Below, one piece after another: positions 1 through 7,458 of a stretch of 18,542 bases of DNA (within the stretch, counting starts at the first letter, position 1; every line of letters begins with the position of its first letter). The notes under the pieces were generated by a model. The model was given only the letters and a program-made list of their open reading frames with translations, was not told the DNA's origin and ran no database searches. Source of the stretch: Acholeplasmatales bacterium (GTDB lineage: Bacteria; Bacillota_I; Bacilli_A; Acholeplasmatales; Anaeroplasmataceae). Location: positions 1 to 18,542 of the forward strand of contig CAAGJD010000060.1 of NCBI GenBank assembly GCA_900770055.1, given 5' to 3'. The position numbers were made by a program, and so were the translations under genes.

Positions 1-782
1 CAATTTGTTTATTATTCTTTTATATATTAATTGTTAATGCCTCTAAGAGTAATGCTGAATTACAAGGCGTATGGGTTCCATTATTTGGCAGTAGTTTCTT
101 CACTAATCTAAAAAGCACTTTACAAGATAGAAACACAGTTGACGTTTTAACAGGCTTTGGTAATAGTATTTTTGTCGCAACATTTACATCCTTGTTAACT
201 ACATATTTCTCAGCCTTAACAGCATATGCTGTTCATACATATAGATTTAAGGGAAGAAAAATTGTTGCTTCATTTATTCTTGCAATAATGATGATTCCTA
301 CTCAAGTATCATCTGCAGGTTTTATATTACTAGCATTCAAACTAGGACTAACTAATAATTTATGGATGTTAATTATACCTTCAATTGCATCTCCAGCAAC
401 ATATTTCTATATGATTCAGTATCTAAAGGCAACATTACCTTTAGATTTAGTTGAAGCATCAAGAATGGATGGTTCAAGTGAGTTTATGACATTTAATAGA
501 ATTGTATTACCTATTATGAAGCCAGCATTAGCTGTTCAAATGATTTTCTCATTTGTTGCTTCATGGAACAACTACTATATGCCATCATTATTAATTTCAG
601 ATCCAGAAAAGAGTACATTACCAATTATGCTAGCTTTATTAAGAAGTCAAGCCGAATCACAGGTAGATGCTGGTTTAATATGGATGGTAGTATTCTTATC
701 TATATTCCCAGTTATGGTAGTATATATTTTCTTATCAAAATCAATTATTAAAGGCGTTACATCTGGTAGCGTTAAAGGTTAA
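1..782 (+). CDS. carbohydrate ABC transporter permease, MalG type (5' partial)
   Basis: Inner-membrane permease subunit of a sugar ABC importer of the MalG/UgpE/LacG class. The reading frame is open from base 3, so the gene starts before the window; the TTG at 192 is only an internal codon. The visible part has hydrophobic membrane spans and the cytoplasmic EAA loop that docks on the ATPase (EASRMDGSSEFMTFNRIVLP, about bases 451-510), followed by a further span and a Trp-rich stretch typical of the family. The C-terminus ends in a short cytoplasmic tail (GVTSGSVKG), as in MalG proteins. An ATPase gene follows 14 bases after the stop and beta-glucosidase and mutarotase genes lie beyond it. The substrate is therefore probably a beta-glucoside or short oligosaccharide, which is an inference from neighbours. 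The partner permease and binding protein would lie upstream, outside the window. Confidence 0.9.
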   Translation, partial: ICLLFFYILIVNASKSNAELQGVWVPLFGSSFFTNLKSTLQDRNTVDVLTGFGNSIFVATFTSLLTTYFSALTAYAVHTYRFKGRKIVASFILAIMMIPTQVSSAGFILLAFKLGLTNNLWMLIIPSIASPATYFYMIQYLKATLPLDLVEASRMDGSSEFMTFNRIVLPIMKPALAVQMIFSFVASWNNYYMPSLLISDPEKSTLPIMLALLRSQAESQVDAGLIWMVVFLSIFPVMVVYIFLSKSIIKGVTSGSVKG

Positions 783-796
783 AAGGAGGCTTCGTT

Positions 797-2104
797 ATGG
801 CAAATGTAACATTAAAGGATATCGTAAAAATTTATCCATATGTAGATAAAAAACCAAAAAAATCATTATTTAAGAAAAAGGTTGAAGAGCCAGTTAAAAA
901 AACTAATCTTCAAATTACTGATAAAGGTGTTATTGCAGTTCAGCAATTTAATCTTGACATTAAAGATGGTGAATTCATTGTACTTGTTGGTCCATCAGGC
1001 TGTGGTAAATCAACTACACTTCGAATGATTGCAGGTCTTGAGGATATTTCAGAGGGTGAGCTTTATATTGATGGTGAACTTGTTAATGCTGTTGAACCAA
1101 AGGATAGAGATATTGCGATGGTATTCCAAAGCTATGCATTATATCCACATATGACTGTATATCAAAATATGGCATATTCATTAAAAATTAAAAAGCTTCC
1201 TAAAGATGAAATAGACCGTAAGGTAAGAGAGGCTGCTGAAATTCTAGATATTACACAATATCTAGATAGAAAACCTAAAAATTTATCAGGTGGTCAACGT
1301 CAACGTGTTGCGATCGGTAGAGCTATAGTTAGAAATCCTAAGGTTCTTTTAATGGATGAGCCTTTATCAAATCTTGACGCTAAATTACGTAATCAAATGC
1401 GTGCAGAAATTATTAAATTAAGAAAAAGAATTAATACAACATTTGTATATGTAACTCATGATCAAGTAGAGGCTATGACACTTGGTGATAGAATTGTTGT
1501 AATGAAGGATGGTTTCATTCAACAGGTTGGAACACCTCAAGAGGTATTTGATCATCCAAGAAACATTTTCGTTTCAGGCTTTATTGGAACTCCTCAAATG
1601 AATTATTTTGATGGAACTCTTAACGTAGAGAATGGAAAATATTCTGTTACTGTTGGTGATTTAACAGTTGAATTATCAGAAGAAAAGCAAGAAAGATTAA
1701 AGAAGAATAACGTTCAAACTCAAAAGGTTACAGTTGGTGTAAGACCAGATCATTTACATATTTCTGAAAATGGTATACCTGCTCATGTTGATGTAGCAGA
1801 ATTAATGGGTACATCATTCCATCTACATTTATCTGCCTTTGGTAAAGACGTAATTGCGATTATTCCTAATGATGGTAACTTTACTTCATATTTTGATAAG
1901 GATTTAGCATTATCATTTGGAGGACAAAATGTTCATGTTTTCTCAAAAGAAAATGAAAGAAATTTAGAATATATAGATGAAGCACCTGCTACTTCATATG
2001 ATGAAATTAAGAAAAATGAAGTTTCTAGCATTGAAGAAGAAATCATTAATGGTGATGTTGAAGTAAAGATTGAAGAGCCTCAACAAGAAGAAAAAACATT
2101 ATAG
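797..2104 (+). CDS. sugar ABC transporter ATP-binding protein, MsmK/UgpC-like with N-terminal insertion
   Basis: ATPase subunit of a carbohydrate importer of the MalK/MsmK/UgpC class, energising the permease encoded just upstream. Visible motifs are Walker A GPSGCGKST (residues 65-73), Q-loop Gln111, signature LSGGQ (163-167), Walker B VLLMDEP (183-189) and the switch His221, followed by the C-terminal TOBE/OB regulatory region. At 435 residues it is longer than the roughly 370-390 usual for the family. About 28 extra residues, rich in Lys (KKPKKSLFKKKVEEPVKK), sit between the first strand and Walker A, and the protein ends in an acidic Glu-rich tail. The second ATPase at 16533 lacks both. 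All catalytic motifs are intact, so it should be active. The start is preceded by AAAGGAGG and spaced 14 bases after the permease stop, consistent with an operon. Confidence 0.93.
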   Translation: MANVTLKDIVKIYPYVDKKPKKSLFKKKVEEPVKKTNLQITDKGVIAVQQFNLDIKDGEFIVLVGPSGCGKSTTLRMIAGLEDISEGELYIDGELVNAVEPKDRDIAMVFQSYALYPHMTVYQNMAYSLKIKKLPKDEIDRKVREAAEILDITQYLDRKPKNLSGGQRQRVAIGRAIVRNPKVLLMDEPLSNLDAKLRNQMRAEIIKLRKRINTTFVYVTHDQVEAMTLGDRIVVMKDGFIQQVGTPQEVFDHPRNIFVSGFIGTPQMNYFDGTLNVENGKYSVTVGDLTVELSEEKQERLKKNNVQTQKVTVGVRPDHLHISENGIPAHVDVAELMGTSFHLHLSAFGKDVIAIIPNDGNFTSYFDKDLALSFGGQNVHVFSKENERNLEYIDEAPATSYDEIKKNEVSSIEEEIINGDVEVKIEEPQQEEKTL

Positions 2105-2112
2105 GATATAAA

Positions 2113-2143
2113 AAAGCAGTGGAGTTACCACTGCTTTATTTTG
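2113..2143 (+). terminator. rho-independent terminator after the ABC ATPase gene
   Basis: Ten-base perfect stem AAAGCAGTGG / CCACTGCTTT with loop AGTTA, followed by ATTTTG. The GH1 ribosome binding site begins only a few bases later and I see no new promoter, so the stem probably attenuates rather than abolishes readthrough into the glycosidase genes. Confidence 0.8.
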
Positions 2144-2162
2144 TAAAAGGAGATGTATAGTT

Positions 2163-3512
2163 ATGTTTAATAAAGATTTTATTTTTGGTGCAGCAACAGC
2201 CTCATTTCAAATAGAAGGCTATACTCAGGTTGATGGTAGTGTACCTTCAATATGGGATACGCATTGTAGTATAAAGGGTAATATTGAAGATGCTTCAAAT
2301 GGTGATTTAGCTTGTCAAAGCTATAAAATGTATAAAGAGGATGTTAAGCTTTTAAAAAAATTAGGTGTAAAAGCATATCGTTTTTCAATATCATGGGGAA
2401 GAATATTCCCAAATGGCAAGTTAAATCCATTAGGAGTTAAATATTATAGGGATTTAGCTTCAAGATTAATTGAAAATGGAATAACTCCATATGTAACATT
2501 ATATCACTGGGATTTACCACAATACTTAGAGGATAAGGGAGGATTTTTAAATCCTGATTTTTCAGATTGGTTTATGGAATATACTGATGCTGTCACTAAA
2601 GTGTTAGGTGATTTAGTAAAGAATTATATTACAATTAATGAACCACAATGCATTACCTATTTAGGACATAGGACTAAAGAACATGCTCCAGGCGTATCTT
2701 TATCTGATAAGGAATTATTATTAATTATTCATAATATTTTACTTGCTCATGGTAAAGCTGTAAGAGTAATTAGGAAAAATGTCAAGGACTCAACAATTGG
2801 TTTTTCTCCAAATTCAAGAGCTGTTTGTCCTATTGACTCAAACGATAAAGAATTATATAATAGGTGCTATAATGAATTCTTTAAAATCACTAAAGATTAT
2901 GATTTTTCTTATGGTGTATCTATTTTTAGTGATCCTATTTTCTTAGGCGATTATCCAAAGGAATATTATGAATTATTTAAAGATATTTTACCTAAAATCA
3001 CAAAAGAAGATTTAGAAATAATATCAACTCCTATTGATTATTGTTATCAAAATATCTATTCTGGTGATTTTTATGAACTTAATTCAAATAATGAATTAAT
3101 AAAGAAAAATAAAGAAATAGGCTGTCCTGAATCAAATATATTTTGGGGACAGGTTGTTCCAGAGTCTTTATATTATATTCCTAAAATGCTTTATGAAAGA
3201 TACCATAAGCCAGTAATAATTAGTGAAAATGGTATGTGCTGTCATGATGCAATTTCCTTAGATGGACATGTTCATGATCCAAATCGTTCTGATTTTATTG
3301 AAAGATACCTAATTATGCTTGAAAAAGCATCAAAGGAAGTCCCAATTAAAGGCTATTTTTATTGGAGCTTCTTAGATAATTTTGAGTGGGCTATGGGATA
3401 CACAAAAAGATTTGGTTTAGTATTTGTTGACTATAAAAATGGTAAAAGAATACCAAAGGATTCATTTAATACTTATAAAAGGATAATTAAAGAGGCAAAT
3501 AAAGATGTGTAA
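2163..3512 (+). CDS. family 1 glycoside hydrolase, beta-glucosidase
   Basis: Cytoplasmic retaining beta-glucosidase of family GH1, about the usual size (449 residues). The N-terminal signature FIFGAATASFQIEG (residues 6-19) is present, as are HW at 115-116, the acid/base Glu160 in TINEP, the nucleophile Glu355 in ISENGM, and the aglycone/glycone motif DNFEWAMGY (405-413). The Glu408-Trp409 pair is what non-phosphorylated beta-glucosidases carry; 6-phospho-beta-glucosidases usually have a different, phosphate-binding motif there. That fits the ABC (not PTS) transporter upstream. The likely substrates are cellobiose or other beta-glucosides brought in by that transporter. The start is supported by AAAGGAG ending about 10 bases upstream. 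The stop overlaps the next gene by 8 bases. Beta-galactosidase or beta-xylosidase side activity cannot be excluded. Confidence 0.93.
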   Translation: MFNKDFIFGAATASFQIEGYTQVDGSVPSIWDTHCSIKGNIEDASNGDLACQSYKMYKEDVKLLKKLGVKAYRFSISWGRIFPNGKLNPLGVKYYRDLASRLIENGITPYVTLYHWDLPQYLEDKGGFLNPDFSDWFMEYTDAVTKVLGDLVKNYITINEPQCITYLGHRTKEHAPGVSLSDKELLLIIHNILLAHGKAVRVIRKNVKDSTIGFSPNSRAVCPIDSNDKELYNRCYNEFFKITKDYDFSYGVSIFSDPIFLGDYPKEYYELFKDILPKITKEDLEIISTPIDYCYQNIYSGDFYELNSNNELIKKNKEIGCPESNIFWGQVVPESLYYIPKMLYERYHKPVIISENGMCCHDAISLDGHVHDPNRSDFIERYLIMLEKASKEVPIKGYFYWSFLDNFEWAMGYTKRFGLVFVDYKNGKRIPKDSFNTYKRIIKEANKDV

Positions 3513-4500
3513 ATTTATAGAACTTAAAAATAATTTAGGTACTGAGGTAACATTATGTACTATGGGTGCATCAATCTACGATATTAAAACCTTAGATAAG
3601 AATAATGAATTAGCTTCAATTTTAGCAACTCCAAGTAAAAAAGTATTTCCTAATGCTACTTCATATTTTGGAAAAACTATAGGAAGAACAGGTGGAAGAA
3701 TTACAAATGGAAAATTCACTTTAGATGGAGTTTTATATACTATTCCATCAAATGATCCAAATGGACTTCATGGAGGTATTGAATCACTTTCATATAAAAA
3801 TTTTGATGTAAATGTATTTGAAGATGAAAATGGATATATTGTTGATTTTAGCTATTTTAGTCCACATTTAGAATCAGGCTATCCAGGTAATGCTAAATTT
3901 AATGTTATTTATACTTTATTTAAAAATTCTAATAAGCTTTTAGTCGAATATAAAGCTATAAGTGATCAAAAAACATTAATTAATTTAAGTAATCATTCTT
4001 ATTTTAATTTATCAGGAAATATTAAAAGAGATATTCTTGAACATGAATTATATTTAAATTCTTCAAATTTTGTTATGCTTGATAATATGCTTCCTAAGGA
4101 AATTGTTAATGCAAGTGAGATTTATAGCTTTAAGGTACCACATAGAATAGGAAATTATCTATTTAAGGATGAAATAATGGAGCTTGCAAACGGGTATGAT
4201 TTCCCATATGTTTTTGATGAGGTAGGCTATGATTATAAAAACATTACTCTATCTGATAAGGAAAGTGGAAGAAGCTTAGCTATTTATACAACATATCCAG
4301 CTGTTGTAGTATATACATGTAACTATCCTGAGGATGTTATAGTATCTAACAATAAAAAGCTAAAGGAATATGATGCAGTATGCTTAGAATGTAGCTTTAT
4401 TCCTAATTCTATTAATTCTGATTTTATTGATGATAAAAAGGATATATTAGAGGCTAATAAGCTTTATAATGAAAAAATTTTATACGTTTTTAACGAATAA
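3505..4500 (+). CDS. aldose 1-epimerase (mutarotase)
   Basis: Cytoplasmic galactose mutarotase-like enzyme that interconverts alpha and beta anomers of free aldoses, here probably the glucose released by the overlapping beta-glucosidase gene. At 331 residues it has the normal length. Recognisable family elements are GRTGGRITNGKF (60-71, with the substrate-binding Arg), NGLHGG with His89, LSNHSYFNLSG with His164 as the probable catalytic acid, GYD with Asp232, and Glu295 in CLECSF as the probable catalytic base. The start ATG lies inside the end of the GH1 gene (8-base overlap), indicating translational coupling. The CLECS context departs from the commoner CLEPQ form, but the Glu is kept. Gene symbol galM would be reasonable if a sugar specificity were known. 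Confidence 0.9.
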   Translation: MCKFIELKNNLGTEVTLCTMGASIYDIKTLDKNNELASILATPSKKVFPNATSYFGKTIGRTGGRITNGKFTLDGVLYTIPSNDPNGLHGGIESLSYKNFDVNVFEDENGYIVDFSYFSPHLESGYPGNAKFNVIYTLFKNSNKLLVEYKAISDQKTLINLSNHSYFNLSGNIKRDILEHELYLNSSNFVMLDNMLPKEIVNASEIYSFKVPHRIGNYLFKDEIMELANGYDFPYVFDEVGYDYKNITLSDKESGRSLAIYTTYPAVVVYTCNYPEDVIVSNNKKLKEYDAVCLECSFIPNSINSDFIDDKKDILEANKLYNEKILYVFNE

Positions 4501-4502
4501 TA

Positions 4503-4532
4503 AAAGAGCTAGTTCGCTAGCTCTTTAATTTT
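4503..4532. terminator. bidirectional terminator between mutarotase and esterase genes
   Basis: Ten-base perfect stem AAAGAGCTAG / CTAGCTCTTT around a TTCG tetraloop, with a T-rich run on the right (TTTAATTTTTAT) for the + strand and an A-run on the left that gives a T-run on the - strand. The esterase stop codon lies inside the right arm. Confidence 0.85.
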
Positions 4533-5319
4533 TATAAGTTATATCATCACTATATATGTAGCTAATAAAATCTAAAAGCTGTGATTCCCAGGTAGCTTCA
4601 TTATGAATTCCTGATTGACTAATTACTAATTTAGATTTTCCACCACATTCTTTAATAAGACTATGAAGTTCAAGTGAAGTATTAAGGTATAGACTTTTGT
4701 CATACATATTATCGCTTGCTTCTGATTTTCCTACATATAAAAAGATTTTTTTATCAGATGTCATATTCTTTTTCACAAAATCATTGAACATTTTCTTATA
4801 TAAGAAAGAAGCTGTAGAAAAGGCACCACATACATTAAAATAATCTTTATATTTTAAGGTAATATAAATAGCTGTTGTAGCAGCTAAGGAAGAACCATAT
4901 ATAAAACGATTATTTGGATTATTATTAGTTTTATATTTTGTATCAATAAATGGGATTATTGTGTGAATTAAATCCTCACAAAAGGCTTCACATATTTTGG
5001 GGTTATGCTTATTCCATTCAAGATTAGCAGGCTCATCTATTTTAAAGGGACTATATTCATTGATTCTACCCATTTCGGTTTCACTATTATATATTGCAAC
5101 ACCAAGGATTCTTTTTCCCATTTCCTTTGCTGCAAAGCCTAAAGCTTTTGTTGCCCTAATGCTTCTTCCGAAGGAGGCATGAGAGTCCTTAAAGGCATTT
5201 TGACCATCTAGGAAATAAAGTGTATCAAATATTATTTCATTTTTATATCGTGGGACTGATACTTCAAGCTTTACTTCGCGTTTTGATTTAGGTAAATATA
5301 GTTTGTAATACTCTATCAT
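4525..5319 (-). CDS. putative esterase, alpha/beta hydrolase (esterase D/enterochelin-esterase-like)
   Basis: Predicted soluble serine hydrolase of the putative-esterase family that includes esterase D-like, feruloyl/acetyl esterase-like and siderophore-esterase-like proteins. The 264 residues include LYFLDGQNAF (34-43), close to the usual oxyanion-hole region, the nucleophile elbow YGSSLA with Ser144, a probable acidic residue in GKSEASDN (197-204), and the catalytic His239 in GIHNEATW, the HNExxW pattern typical of this family. No signal peptide is seen, so it is cytoplasmic. It converges with the beta-glucoside operon, and a role in removing acyl groups from imported glycosides is possible but not shown. 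The start is fixed by AGGAGG upstream (bases 5328-5333 on the - strand). The real substrate cannot be told from the sequence. Confidence 0.78.
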   Translation of the reverse strand: MIEYYKLYLPKSKREVKLEVSVPRYKNEIIFDTLYFLDGQNAFKDSHASFGRSIRATKALGFAAKEMGKRILGVAIYNSETEMGRINEYSPFKIDEPANLEWNKHNPKICEAFCEDLIHTIIPFIDTKYKTNNNPNNRFIYGSSLAATTAIYITLKYKDYFNVCGAFSTASFLYKKMFNDFVKKNMTSDKKIFLYVGKSEASDNMYDKSLYLNTSLELHSLIKECGGKSKLVISQSGIHNEATWESQLLDFISYIYSDDITYKN

Positions 5320-5342
5320 TAGAATCGCCTCCTAATACGTAT

Positions 5343-5371
5343 ATTATAATTCACAAATAACAAAATTACAA
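5343..5371 (-). promoter_or_regulatory. sigma-A-like promoter for the esterase gene
   Basis: On the minus strand TTGTAA (5371-5366) and a perfect TATAAT (5348-5343) are separated by 17 bases and lie just upstream of the esterase ribosome binding site. Confidence 0.6.
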
Positions 5372-5385
5372 ACTAGAATTATTAT

Positions 5386-5416
5386 TTGTAATATATTTCA
5401 ATAAAAATAGATAATA
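5386..5416 (+). promoter_or_regulatory. candidate promoter for the cwlD-like gene
   Basis: TTGTAA (5386-5391) and GATAAT (5410-5415) are 18 bases apart, a weak sigma-A match. The same bases can be read as a sporulation sigma-G-type promoter: the -10 GATAATA (5410-5416) differs from CATAATA by one base, but the -35 (TGTAAT) is poor. I cannot decide between them; CwlD genes in known spore formers use sporulation sigma factors. Confidence 0.35.
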
Positions 5417-5431
5417 TTAAGGGGTGATTCT

Positions 5432-6064
5432 ATGTATAAGATGTTAGTTTCTCTTATTATGGTAATTAATATTATTTTATTGTTTACTCAAACTAAGGCG
5501 GAGTATAGAAATATTATCGTTATTGATGCAGGACACGGAGGTATGGATACAGGAGCAAGTAGAGGTGATATTTATGAATCAAAAGTAACTTTAGAAATTG
5601 CTAAAAGATTGGAAAATATTTTTGAGATTAATGGCTACAATGTTGTAATGACTAGAAATGATATGAATGCTTTATGCGAAGATAAATTTATCAAAAAGGA
5701 GGATATGAATAATAGAATAAATATAATTAATTCTTCAAAAGCATTATTTGGATTATCTATACACTTAAATGAATTTGGAATAGAAAAATATCGAGGTGCT
5801 CAAGTTTTTTATAGTAATGCAAATGAGATAAACTATAAATTAGCAAGTAGCATTCAAAATAGTATTAGGTATTACTTAAATAATACAGAGAGAAGTATTG
5901 TAAAAAGAGATAATATATTTTTATTAAATAAGGTAAGTATTCCTTTTTGTATAGTAGAATGTGGCTTTATGTCAAATGAAGAAGAGTTTAGATTGCTTCT
6001 TAATGCTGATTATCAAATAAAACTTGCTTACGCTATATTTTATGGCGCTATTTCATCGATATAA
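5432..6064 (+). CDS. N-acetylmuramoyl-L-alanine amidase, CwlD-like
   Basis: Zinc amidase of the Amidase_3 family, which cleaves the bond between MurNAc and L-Ala of the peptide stem. The N-terminal 23 residues (MYKMLVSLIMVINIILLFTQ then TKA) form a signal peptide or membrane anchor, so it acts outside the membrane. The expected zinc ligands are His35 in DAGHGGMDTGA, Glu49 in YESK and His111 in LSIHLNEF; the catalytic Glu176 is in VECGFMSN. The usual SIHAN motif is altered to SIHLN. At 210 residues with no extra wall-binding domain it resembles the germination amidase CwlD (about 237 residues), which helps make muramic-delta-lactam in spore cortex. A vegetative amidase is the alternative. The start follows AAGGGG by about 8 bases. 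Presence of a SASP gene nearby supports the spore role only indirectly. Confidence 0.82.
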   Translation: MYKMLVSLIMVINIILLFTQTKAEYRNIIVIDAGHGGMDTGASRGDIYESKVTLEIAKRLENIFEINGYNVVMTRNDMNALCEDKFIKKEDMNNRINIINSSKALFGLSIHLNEFGIEKYRGAQVFYSNANEINYKLASSIQNSIRYYLNNTERSIVKRDNIFLLNKVSIPFCIVECGFMSNEEEFRLLLNADYQIKLAYAIFYGAISSI

Positions 6065-6065
6065 A

Positions 6066-6100
6066 ACAAAAAAGGCTTGCATATGCAAAGCCTTCATTGT
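6066..6100. terminator. bidirectional terminator between cwlD-like gene and rpsD
   Basis: AAGGCTTGCA (6072-6081) pairs with TGCAAAGCCTT (6084-6094) with one bulged A. On the minus strand it is followed by a run TTTTTGTTTT, so it is best suited to ending the rpsD transcript. Confidence 0.82.
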
Positions 6101-6105
6101 TTAAA

Positions 6106-6705
6106 TTATCTGTTATAGAATTCGACAATTTGTTGTTCTTGAATTTCAGGTAAGAATTCGTTTCTTTCAGGCATTCTAACTAAAGAACCAACCATGTTGT
6201 TTTCATCATAAGAAACGTATTCAGGACGAGCTAATTTAGCCTCTAAAGCAGCCTTAATAACTACTAAGCCCTTTGAAGTTTCTTTAACTGAAATAGTTTG
6301 ACCTGGCTTAACACGATAAGAAGGAATATCAACCTTCTTGCCATCAACGATGATGTGACCATGGTTAACTAATTGACGAGCTTGTGCTCTAGTAGCTGCA
6401 AAGCCTAAACGATAAACTAGGTTATCTAAACGGCACTCTAATAACTTTAAGAAGTTAACACCAGCCTTACCTGACATCTTAGATGCTTCTAGGAAAGTCT
6501 TGTAGAATTGCTTTTCAGATACACCATAAGTGAATCTAACCTTTTGCTTTTCCTTTAACTGTAATGCGTACTCAGAAGCTTTGCTTCTTTTTGTACCATG
6601 TTGACCTGGAGCGTATTTTCTCTTGATTAATTCTTTACCAGTTTCACTAATAGAATAACCTAAACGACGAGAAACCTTCCAGCTTGAACCTGTGAATCTT
6701 GACAT
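6106..6705 (-). CDS. rpsD: 30S ribosomal protein S4
   Basis: Primary 16S rRNA-binding protein that nucleates 30S assembly. The 199 residues start MSRFTGSSWKVSRRLG and contain KYAPGQHGTKR, the central rRNA-binding block and the S4 RNA-binding domain (about 90-150: CRLDNLVYRLGFAATRAQAR, then QLVNHGHIIVDGKKVDIPSYRV). The end EQQIVEFYNR is typical of Firmicutes S4. No zinc-binding Cys cluster is present at the N-terminus, so it is the zinc-independent form. Codon use includes more CGT/GTA-type and other high-expression codons than the neighbours. A clear AAGGAGAAAG ribosome binding site precedes the ATG. The gene stands alone behind its own promoter and leader, as in Bacillus subtilis, where S4 represses its own synthesis. 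Confidence 0.98.
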   Translation of the reverse strand: MSRFTGSSWKVSRRLGYSISETGKELIKRKYAPGQHGTKRSKASEYALQLKEKQKVRFTYGVSEKQFYKTFLEASKMSGKAGVNFLKLLECRLDNLVYRLGFAATRAQARQLVNHGHIIVDGKKVDIPSYRVKPGQTISVKETSKGLVVIKAALEAKLARPEYVSYDENNMVGSLVRMPERNEFLPEIQEQQIVEFYNR

Positions 6706-6870
6706 TTTTCTTTCTCCTTATATTATATTATTTTTGGGATAAATGTCTGGCTCATAACTATAGGATATCTTAAATTGGACGTTCACCATCAAGCAGCGAA
6801 GGTTACTAGCTAAACAATTAAGCTTTAAGATATTAACTAAGGTATTTGAGCTGCTGCCTTTTACCCACGC
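6706..6870 (-). promoter_or_regulatory. structured rpsD 5' leader, candidate S4 autoregulatory element
   Basis: About 165 untranslated bases between the predicted transcription start and the rpsD ribosome binding site. Three long-range pairings are visible on the minus strand: P1 TGGGTAAA (6867-6860) with TTTATCCCA (6743-6735, one bulge); P2 AGGCAGC (6859-6853) with GCTGCTT (6797-6791); P3 ATATCTTAAA (6833-6824) with TTTAAGATAT (6774-6765), ten perfect pairs. P2 and P3 interleave, so together they make a pseudoknot. Autoregulation of rpsD by S4 binding its leader is established in Bacillus subtilis; assigning this leader to that mechanism is inference. I see no strong terminator hairpin in it, which suggests control at translation. 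Confidence 0.6.
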
Positions 6871-6876
6871 TATAAT

Positions 6877-6905
6877 ATTATAACAAAGGAATAAAGTAGT
6901 GTCAA
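6877..6905 (-). promoter_or_regulatory. consensus sigma-A promoter for rpsD
   Basis: Perfect TTGACA (6905-6900, minus strand) and perfect TATAAT (6882-6877) are separated by 17 bases. The -35 overlaps the stop codon of the upstream sulfoxide reductase gene (stop at 6904-6902), so the promoter sits in the end of that gene. Confidence 0.85.
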
Positions 6906-7363
6906 ATGTTTTTTAGCGATTTTACAATGATATCAACAATTTTTTCTAAATTTTCTTTATCGACTTCGTCAAATCTCTTAATTATTGGAGAATCAATATC
7001 TAAAATTCCATATAATATATTATTAATAATTATAGGTACACATATTTCACTTTGTGATTGACTATCACAGGCAATATGACCTATATATTTATGAACGTCT
7101 TCTACAATAATAGTTTTCATACTTTTGCCACATGCTCCACATACTCCTTTATTTAGGGGTATTTCTGTGCATGCAGGCTTGCCTTGGAATGGCCCTAGTT
7201 TCAAAATTCCATCCTTATATATATAAAAGCCAACCCAATTAATCAAAGACATATGCATATTTAGTAGTGCAGCTGCATTACTTAATATTGTAATGTCATA
7301 AGTATTATTTTCAATTAAGTATGGTATTTCATTTAAAATTTTATTATATTCTTTATTTTTCAT
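6902..7363 (-). CDS. free methionine-(R)-sulfoxide reductase, GAF domain (fRMsr/MsrC)
   Basis: Cytoplasmic enzyme that reduces free L-methionine-(R)-sulfoxide, using thioredoxin-type electrons, as part of oxidative damage repair. The whole 153-residue protein is one GAF domain. The family hallmarks are all present: NWVGFYIY (42-49), GPFQGKPACTEI with Cys65, GVCG with Cys75, HIACDSQSQSEICVPI with Cys99, and GILDIDSP (119-126). The three Cys residues at 65, 75 and 99 correspond to the redox cysteines of E. coli fRMsr (84, 94, 118). Extra cysteines at 78 and 108 are not part of the standard set. The gene is directly upstream of rpsD and its stop overlaps the rpsD -35. The start ATG at 7363 has only a modest GGTGAT ribosome binding site; an ATG eight bases upstream is in another frame and soon stops. 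Confidence 0.9.
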   Translation of the reverse strand: MKNKEYNKILNEIPYLIENNTYDITILSNAAALLNMHMSLINWVGFYIYKDGILKLGPFQGKPACTEIPLNKGVCGACGKSMKTIIVEDVHKYIGHIACDSQSQSEICVPIIINNILYGILDIDSPIIKRFDEVDKENLEKIVDIIVKSLKNI

Positions 7364-7380
7364 TTTTCATCACCAGTACT

Positions 7381-7408
7381 ATTATATAATATATTTTTTA
7401 ATTCACAA
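7381..7408 (-). promoter_or_regulatory. candidate promoter for the sulfoxide reductase gene
   Basis: On the minus strand TTGTGA (7408-7403) and TATAAT (7386-7381) with 16-base spacing, ending about 18 bases before the start codon. It lies back to back with the feo promoter. Confidence 0.5.
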
Positions 7409-7422
7409 ATATAATTTTTTGG

Positions 7423-7451
7423 TTGACAACCTTGTTTTCTTGTGATAAACT
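7423..7451 (+). promoter_or_regulatory. feo operon promoter with extended -10
   Basis: Perfect TTGACA (7423-7428), 17-base spacer and TAAACT (7446-7451) preceded by TG at 7443-7444, giving a TGn-extended -10 that compensates for the imperfect hexamer. Transcription would start near 7458, immediately before the dyad at 7459-7509. Confidence 0.65.
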
Positions 7452-7458
7452 TATGGTG

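Noticed and set aside
192..194. TTG start for the first permease
   Set aside because: The frame is open to the window edge and the translated upstream part matches the family, so the gene is cut by the window rather than starting here.
2163..3512. 6-phospho-beta-glucosidase
   Set aside because: Glu408-Trp409 in DNFEWAMGY is the non-phospho form, and the neighbours are ABC transport genes, not PTS genes.
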